Shown here piece after piece: positions 39,778 to 45,863 of a stretch of 45,863 nucleotides of DNA. The DNA is from Paramacrobiotus richtersi (taxonomy: Eukaryota; Tardigrada; Eutardigrada; Parachela; Macrobiotidae): NCBI GenBank assembly GCA_034698045.1, contig JAQGAU010000069.1, positions 1 to 45,863 on the forward strand, given 5' to 3'. The translations under genes and the position numbers were made by a program. The notes under the pieces were generated by a model. That model made no database searches. It was not told the origin of the DNA and saw nothing but the letters and a program-made list of their open reading frames with translations. Every line of letters begins with the position of its first letter. Positions within the stretch are counted from its first letter, which is position 1.

Positions 39778-41981
39778 ATGGAAGAGGCAAAAGCTTTGCT
39801 ATTAATCGGTCCGGAGATTCGCTGTGTGCTCCGGAAAAGGTTACCGCCCTCATATCCAAGAACTGAGTCTATGATATATCGCGCAACAACAACGCAACCG
39901 AGACTAAGCTATGGCGAAAGCATTATTGCTGTTAAAAAATTTCGCATAGGGAGTGACCAAAGGGAGGCAGACAGTTAACAGACTTGGACCTTCTTTTGCG
40001 GTGGGAAGATATAATAAAACTGAAACATGAAAATGTGATTTTGTACTGGAAGATTGCCGTGCACCAAATGCATCCCGGACCACAGAGCGGTTCAAGTGTG
40101 ATCGAGCTGGATTTCGTTATGGACTACTGTCATGGTACGACTTTCACCGTGTAATTTCAAACAGTAAACCGTACTTCTAGTGTTTCTTGTGGAAGTCTCG
40201 CATTTCTACGCTTAAAGGGCAGGTATTTTTTGCGACTTCCGTGGAGAAGAGACCGTCCTTGTCGTGCTACGATTCTACGAACGTGATCAGCATCCTCATT
40301 CAGCTGACACGTCTGAAACCGCTCACACCGTCCGCCGGACACGTCCCCTGCAACCGCTAACCGTCAAAAAGGCAGAAATTTCTTCCGGCGTGAATTTGGC
40401 CTCCCTAAATTTCGTGACTGCCAGATTCTCCTTAGGCCTTTCGGCCTAACCCGGGCACTTTTCCACCGGGTGTTCAGGAAGCCGTACATTGTGTCCTGGA
40501 GTGTTCAGTAAACCGCAGACTATTCCCCGCAGTAGTCTGAAGGCCGGACACTCTCCTTCAGGGTGTTTAGTGAACCGACACTACTCCCCAATGACACACC
40601 ATGCACGACTCACAAAACACACAGCGAATCAACGTTCGGCTTGAATAACATCATCGGCGCAATGGCGGTGCGCGGCTAGGTAAACTCCAGAAATAACGTC
40701 TGGCTCACTGAACTGTGTGGAAACAAAAGGTTTGGAATCCACTAAGAATCAGCCGGTACATCCCTCTACTTCTGTTACGGCCTCGGGTCGTACCCGCATG
40801 GTTTCTTACCTTTCGCACCAAACGCCGAGAAGATGGAACAAGCGCGCTATATCTTATGCCTTTCTCTGCTGGTTTGCTACTTCGGTTTTCATTACACCAT
40901 GCTTCTTCAGTGTGTTCTTGTTGTAGCTCCTAGTTTGCACTCCTTGATGTTAAGAATGCATGACAAAAGGACACTCCATGTGAAGACACTATTGGACTTT
41001 TCCAAGCAGATGGCCAACGGTTTAGCCTACCTCCATGAAAACAATATCATCCACGGCGATCAGAAGCCACACCGCGTGATGATAGCAAAGTCTTCGAAGA
41101 ATCAATTTCTTCTCCGATTATGCGGTCTGGATAACTTCGCATCTTCCTATATACGATTTTTACAACGCAGGCACTACGGCAGCCGTTGGGTGGCACCCGA
41201 AGTGCTGACGATCATTATAGAGGACGCTTCTCTTGTCCTTGCTGATCCAGTCTACTCGGCTTTGCACATGATACAGAAACGGTGTGCCACGGTGGACAAC
41301 ATGCCAGAAGGAGTGACTGGATCAGGTGACACAATGGAGCATCTTATCCATATGTATTGTCTTTATGGTATGCACCGACCCAGGGCGCAAAAAGAAACGT
41401 CCAAAGAACTTTTTTCGCAATATCTTCAGAAGTATTTGCCATCCCAGACTTCTCCCGAGCGGTACTCCGGGTTTTTTAATGTGCAGGAAATCTGCGCCAT
41501 GGATTCCGCAAGCGCACAGCAGTTATGTGCAAGTTTGCAGACCAGCCAGGAATATTCAGCCGCAGCTGACAAAGCCCCGTTTGAAACACTGGACACCGTG
41601 ATGTCGATGCTTTTTCAGCACATACGGACTCCTTCGTCAACGGCACCGACGGCGGAAACGAGAAGGTTAATTCCTCTATCGATTGAGAGTGCTCGTGTTG
41701 ATGGTCGTAAAGCAGATGTGTGGAGCTTAGGGTGCATTATCGAAGAACTATCATTCTGTTGTTTTGACACCTCATTGAAGTATAAAGATATTGCATTCGA
41801 GGACAATACTTACGAAAGCCTCCACAAGCTGGCCACAGAAGGACTCAAAGAGGAGTACGAATTCTACGGGCATAATCATGTCCCTAAAGATTTCCAGAAA
41901 ATTACTGCGTCTTGCATGCACAGATTCGCCGACAAAAGAATGACTGTGGATGAGGTTATAAATAAGCTGGTGGCACTTTAG
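39778..41981 (+). pseudogene. Kinase K1: degenerate Ser/Thr kinase, tandem paralogue of K2
   Basis: Exon 1, 39778-40134: MEEAKALLLIGPEIRCVLRK stands where the glycine loop should be, but its glycines are lost. GESIIAVKKF keeps the VAIK-type lysine. A frameshift near 39970 precedes LKHENVILYWKIAV and LDFVMDYCH, then donor GTACGA. Exon 2, 40927-41981, joins in phase after acceptor TTGTTGTAG: FSKQMANGLAYLHENNIIHG, DQKPHRV (Asn of the HGDxKPxN loop replaced by Arg), LCGLDNFA (metal-binding Asp of the GDLDG position lost), VAPEVL, then KADVWSLGCIIEEL and ITASCMHRFADKRMTVDEVI. About 170 residues separate APE from KADVWSLG, against 16 in K2, with the frame open throughout. This is a pseudokinase or pseudogene. 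The kinase family is not assigned. Confidence 0.6.
40135..40926 (+). other. K1 intron with imperfect short repeats
   Basis: An unusually long intron for this region. Between 40455 and 40580 a motif of the form GGGTGTTCAG(G/T)AAGCC or GTGTTTAGTGAACCG recurs three times, with CCGGACAC/TCCCC segments between copies, suggesting worn tandem units. No transposase or gene was recognised. Confidence 0.4.
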
Positions 41982-42065
41982 GAACACACTTATGGAAGCA
42001 CTTGGGGGCATTGTACTCAAAATGAAAGGAGCGAAGAGGAAGAACTCTCCAGCAGCCATCGGCAA

Positions 42066-42399
42066 ATGTTAGAAGAAATTGGCTGCGCATGCACGTACGA
42101 CTATAACTATTTCATGGATTTCATAGGACAAGGCGCTTATGGCTATGTGTACAAGGCAAAAGTGACTGATGCTGGCACGTACCACGGAAGTGAAACAGTT
42201 GCCGTGAAGGAAATCAGTTTGGGTAATAACAGGATCAAGAAGATGAAACAAGACCACAGCTGGGGAAGAGCCAAGGAGCAGTGGCAAAAGCTGGTCGATC
42301 TAAGGCACCCACACCTAGTAGCTTATCACAAGGTCACTCTGTGGAAACTTACACAAGGTGCGGGCATCGAATTCATGATGGATTACTGCGACGGTAAGA

Positions 42400-42446
<47 letters not shown>

Positions 42447-43341
42447 GACAGATTAATAAAGTATCTGCAAGTTGTCCTAAGTGTCGGTGAAGCCACACCA
42501 GGCAGATGTGAACATTCACTAGCCGCCGCTATGATTTATGACAGTGTTTATGATTTACGACTCGAACTACAGCAGTTTTTCGCGGAATGTAGAAACGCAT
42601 TAATCAGACCTTTGGGCCTGCAATCCCGAAAATAATATAACTTGCCTCATTTTTACATGTATAACCGTTGCTTGTTTCCCAGGTGGCGATCTGGATGCGC
42701 TCATTGCGCATTGTAATTCAGGAATCTGGAGTTTATCCACGGATGAAGTCATCAGCTACGCTTTACAGCTGGCACGCGGGCTGTGCTTCTTGCATGAAAA
42801 GCAGTTTATTCACGGTGACCTGAAACCTGGAAACGTTTTTATGGACAGAGCCACCGGTAATACGAGCTTCCGAACCCTGCGCATCGGAGATCTGGATGGT
42901 GCTGTGCGCATTCGTGATAATTCTGTCATGTCGGAGCGCAGAGATCTAGCCGGAACTGGCCCGTACATGTCGCCAGAAATGGTGAAGTTCATATTTGAAA
43001 AGGAGCACGAAGATATTAGCTTCTCCACCGACATCTGGAGCCTCGGATGCGTCGTCCTTGACTTGACCAACTGCTCCGTCGGAATAAAACAGCGACTATT
43101 CCGCAAAACGGCTACAAATTTAGAAGGGATTTTGGAAACGCATACAATAGAACGGAAAAGCTTTTCGGCCGACGCATTTCTCTTTCGGGTTTCCCAGGGA
43201 TACCATCCCTTCATCTCCAAACAGATTAATCAAGATTTAAGGAACATAATTCAAAGCTGTCTGATTTCAGCCAGCACAAATCGACCAACAGCCGCGACTG
43301 TGCTGGAAGAATTGCTTTGTGTTGAAAACGGGGATCCTTGA
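42066..43341 (+). CDS. Kinase K2: intact Ser/Thr-type protein kinase (328 aa, two exons)
   Basis: Exon 1 is 42066-42393; the intron 42394-42682 has GTAAGA and TTTCCCAG borders; exon 2 is 42683-43341. The join gives CDGGDLDAL in frame. Landmarks: glycine loop IGQGAYGYVYKA (residues 20-31), VAVK lysine at 48, hinge EFMMDYCDGG, catalytic loop HGDLKPGN (153-160; HGD replaces HRD but Asp155, Lys157 and Asn160 are kept), GDLDG (178-182) for DFG, GTGPYMSPEM activation end, STDIWSLGCVV, and a final NRPTAATVLEELL. The kinase core fills the whole protein, so it is a bare catalytic domain with no signal or membrane segment. All residues needed for phosphotransfer are present, so it is probably active. 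It sits 85 bases after K1 and shares its intron position. The family (NEK/STE-like or lineage-specific) is uncertain. Confidence 0.8.
42401..42446 (+). repeat. AAT microsatellite in the K2 intron
   Basis: About 15 perfect ATA/AAT units start seven bases after the GT donor. Length changes here would move intron spacing without touching coding sequence. Confidence 0.9.
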
Positions 43342-45020
43342 TGACTAGCAGGAAGCCAGAACCTTATCCCTTGAAAAGTTATAAACACAGACCGGCGCAC
43401 AGACACTGGCTTTAGTTAACCTTCATAACTCGGTTTAGAACCTTTCCCAGCTATCAGTCAGTTACTGCAGAGGCGATAAAATGGTTCGATTCCTACTTTA
43501 CATACTTCTGTAAATGTACTTGTTATGCTGATGGTTGTATCGTACAATCATCTGCAAATCGGCACGAAACGCTGTCTGGTGCCAAGTAGAACGCTTCGAT
43601 ATGGGCTGTAAATGCTGAAATTTCTTAGTTGTGAAACTTTGTCAGAAACAAGTACACGGACCGATATTTCATTGTCACACAGAAACATACGTGCACAGCG
43701 CGACTGTAAAACATAAGAGAATGCACCGACTGCGTGAGAAACATTGAGCAGAAAACTGTAAAAAAGTTATATACTTTTACAAGTATAAGTATAGTTCAAA
43801 GTTCAAACTCACAAATTTGTGTGTGGGTGCAGGTACCGTTTGTGAACTTACCGAATACCGACTCTGACACGTACGACCTAACCACCCAAAAAAACATATT
43901 CCTGAAGACAAACAATATGTCAAGTAAGCATTATGACACATTGTTTGCCTTCAACATTACGATTTTCTGTAGGTACCTACAACAAAAAATCCGATATGTC
44001 AAGCAAGGGCAAGTCTTGGCAATAGGATGTGTCCACTGTTGCGCACACTTGACACAGAAAGCGTCGCATTCAGGTTAACTTTTGATGTACAACCAAAACC
44101 CAGAAAGGTCATGATTTCGAAAATCTTACATTGAAATACGACTCCTTACCATCGCATAGTAACGTTATCACTGCACAAGCTAAAGCAAAGCAGTTAATCT
44201 GACGTTTCCAGCCTACGCGGACGACAGTTTTATAACTTTTATTATACCTTTGTTGATCCGCCTCGAAGTCATTCCGATCACGCCCAAGCGGAACGAATGG
44301 GCGGCTGCAGTGGTATGCTGTCGGAGCTGATAACACGCGCAGTAAGAAAGTTCAAACAAATAAAACGATAATCTGCAGCAAATACCCAACTAAATGGTAT
44401 CGGAACAACGAAAGTGATCTCAGCAGTGGCGAAATAGGTGTCGGTGTGCAAACAAGTTCAGCTACGACTTCCGATATGACGAATTTCAGAATTTTAAGGA
44501 ACTGAAATATGACATAATTATCATACCTGCCTTCGTAACCGGGTTTGGATGTGTTTCAAAATGTTGTGAATCAAGTAAGAAACTGTTCAGTTTACTTGTG
44601 CACCCTTCCGCGAGAAGCGTTCAGAATAGAAGCACTTAGCAGTTAAAATAGTGTGCATTTGTTTTGGTGACAAACTGTCGCGCAAGCTTGCTTGTTTTCC
44701 CTGTAATGACGTTTCCTTTACTCTCTTTTTCGAAATGTAATGGATGGTACAACCTCCGCATCAGCGCAGACTGGCAGCTGACACGCTGTCTAGTATTGTA
44801 ATTTTGCACTTCGTTTTTGTCGTTTCATGATCTGAGTGGGAAGATATTATTCTCTGCATTTCCGCCCAAAGACATATTCCAAGTCAATAAGCACTCAGTT
44901 GCATAGTAAAGTCTAAAGCATGTCCATCAGCTTTTCAAATACAAAAGTTCATAAAGCAGAGAACTTGGTTGATATCTGTTTGTAAAAGAGATTGCAAGTT
45001 CTTTTTTTTCTATTTGCAGT
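43342..45020. other. Intergenic, nothing firm
   Basis: There is 1.7 kb without a supported gene. Short frames at 43734-44078 and on the minus strand at 44336-44109 lack motifs and splice context. Confidence 0.35.
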
Positions 45021-45405
45021 GCCCTTTAGAGCGAAAGCAGTTAATGCAGAGCACAAGGACCTGCTTTACCGCCAGGGTGTTGTTCATGATCCGCAAACCA
45101 ACGTCTGCCAAAACTAAAAGGCATGGGGATTCTTTGGCACCCATGGTGATCGATCCGATCGCTGTGGTCGGACAGCAAGAAGCGCATGTTGATAACGACA
45201 TTATCACGCCCTTGTTCAAAGATTACAGCCGCTCGGCCAAGGAATTCGATTAATGCCGCATCTGACTGAAGAGCCGCTGTGCACTTTCGAAGGTGGCACC
45301 ACCTGTGTGCATCAATTTAATGCTGCGATTTCCAAAAAGTTGATGAAGGAGAAATGGCCCCCGAACATTGGGGTTTGTGAGCGGATGTTCGCCGCCTGGG
45401 GGCTT
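45021..45405 (+). pseudogene. Broken coding exon, unidentified
   Basis: A TTTGCAG acceptor at 45014-45020 precedes coding-like sequence in three successive frames. First comes VNAEHKDLLYRQGVVHDPQT to a stop, then MVIDPIAVVGQQEAHVDND and LFKDYSRSAKEFD to TAA at 45251, then LTEEPLCTFEGGTTCVHQFN, AAISKKLMKEKWPPNIGVCE and RMFAAWGL before a GTAACC donor at about 45406. Two frameshifts make it a pseudogene exon. I do not recognise the family. Confidence 0.4.
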
Positions 45406-45409
45406 CAGT

Positions 45410-45863
45410 AACCCGTTTCTGTGGGACTGGCTTCCCGTTCATTTCTCATGCGATGCTTGCCACAAGATATCCGTATGATGAATACTGTAAAAATGAAATT
45501 GTTTAATTTAATGCTGGATACAGTGAAGCAGTCCAGCCTGCACAAAAGTCGTTTACTAGTGAAGCTTTGGTTTGAAATACCACTGTCCACTCAAGACCGA
45601 AATAATGGCCCGTGTCATTTGGTCGCCGAGGCGGGTTCTGGTCTCGCAAATTAAATGCCTTAGTGGTTTATGATTTTAATACTTAATCAATACATATTGA
45701 TTCGCTGTGCACATAAACATCAAAGAAAAAACTCGTCCAAATTAGCGCGGAACCGATGCCAAAATCAGCTGTAAACTGCAACGCTACATTTCCATACTCA
45801 ACCGCACCGCTCGAAAAAAAAGCTGGTCAAGTTCTCTCGCCATTAATTTTATAACAAACAGTT
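45410..45863. other. End of window, nothing firm
   Basis: No supported exon. The last 200 bases are AT-rich. Confidence 0.35.

Noticed and set aside
39778..43341. K1 and K2 as the missing kinase domain of ATR-d
   Set aside because: They have ordinary protein-kinase motifs (glycine loop, VAVK, HGDLKPGN, DxWSLG), not those of PI3K-like kinases, and start with their own N-lobe exons.

Overview
This is a eukaryotic, almost certainly animal, genomic window. Its genes have several exons joined by short GT-AG introns. Coding exons are GC-richer than the AT-rich introns. Recognisable families are metazoan: ATR, WEE1, a rhodopsin-type GPCR, a PHD finger and Ser/Thr kinases. One small gene has a TATA box plus a TCAGT initiator, the arrangement common in ecdysozoans. 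A tardigrade or another small ecdysozoan would fit, but the sequence alone does not prove it. Most genes here are broken, so this reads as a duplication-rich, decaying region. All homology calls are from family knowledge and eye alignment; no search was run.

Left part (1-11 kb): a possible tetraspanin scrap at the edge; a compact secreted 8-cysteine protein gene with promoter and poly(A) signal (1.1-1.8 kb); a GPCR pseudogene (2.65-3.65 kb); the end of a kinase exon with a foldback element in its intron (4.3-4.85 kb); a C2H2-like relic; a half PHD-finger exon on the minus strand (7.1 kb); then about 3 kb without a convincing gene.

Centre (11.2-38.1 kb): a minus-strand relic with an aspartate-rich tract, then the main feature, a degenerating tandem array. 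The repeated unit is ATR-like gene (plus), WEE1-like gene (plus), then an unidentified coiled-coil gene called Z here (minus, divergent from the next ATR). I see four ATR copies (a, b, c, d), three WEE1 copies and two Z copies. ATR-b, c and d exons 5 lie about 9 kb apart. The ATR copies run from a disordered N-terminus through the UME region to the start of FAT and never reach the kinase domain. Each long copy has its own stops, frameshifts or splice-site losses. The WEE1 copies have lost different catalytic residues. Between Z and ATR a 168-bp non-coding block is identical at 167 positions in the two units. A TTA-flanked transposon with a nested smaller element sits in ATR-b intron 5. A retroelement gag/LTR fragment and a large inverted repeat separate WEE1-c from ATR-d.

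Right part (38-45.9 kb): non-coding DNA, then two tandem paralogous kinase genes. The first (K1) is a degenerate pseudokinase; the second (K2) is an intact two-exon gene and the best functional gene in the window. An unidentified broken exon lies at 45.0-45.4 kb.

ATR and WEE1 act in the same DNA-damage/replication checkpoint (ATR-CHK1-WEE1 to CDK1). Their repeated adjacency is therefore notable, although every copy visible here looks disabled.
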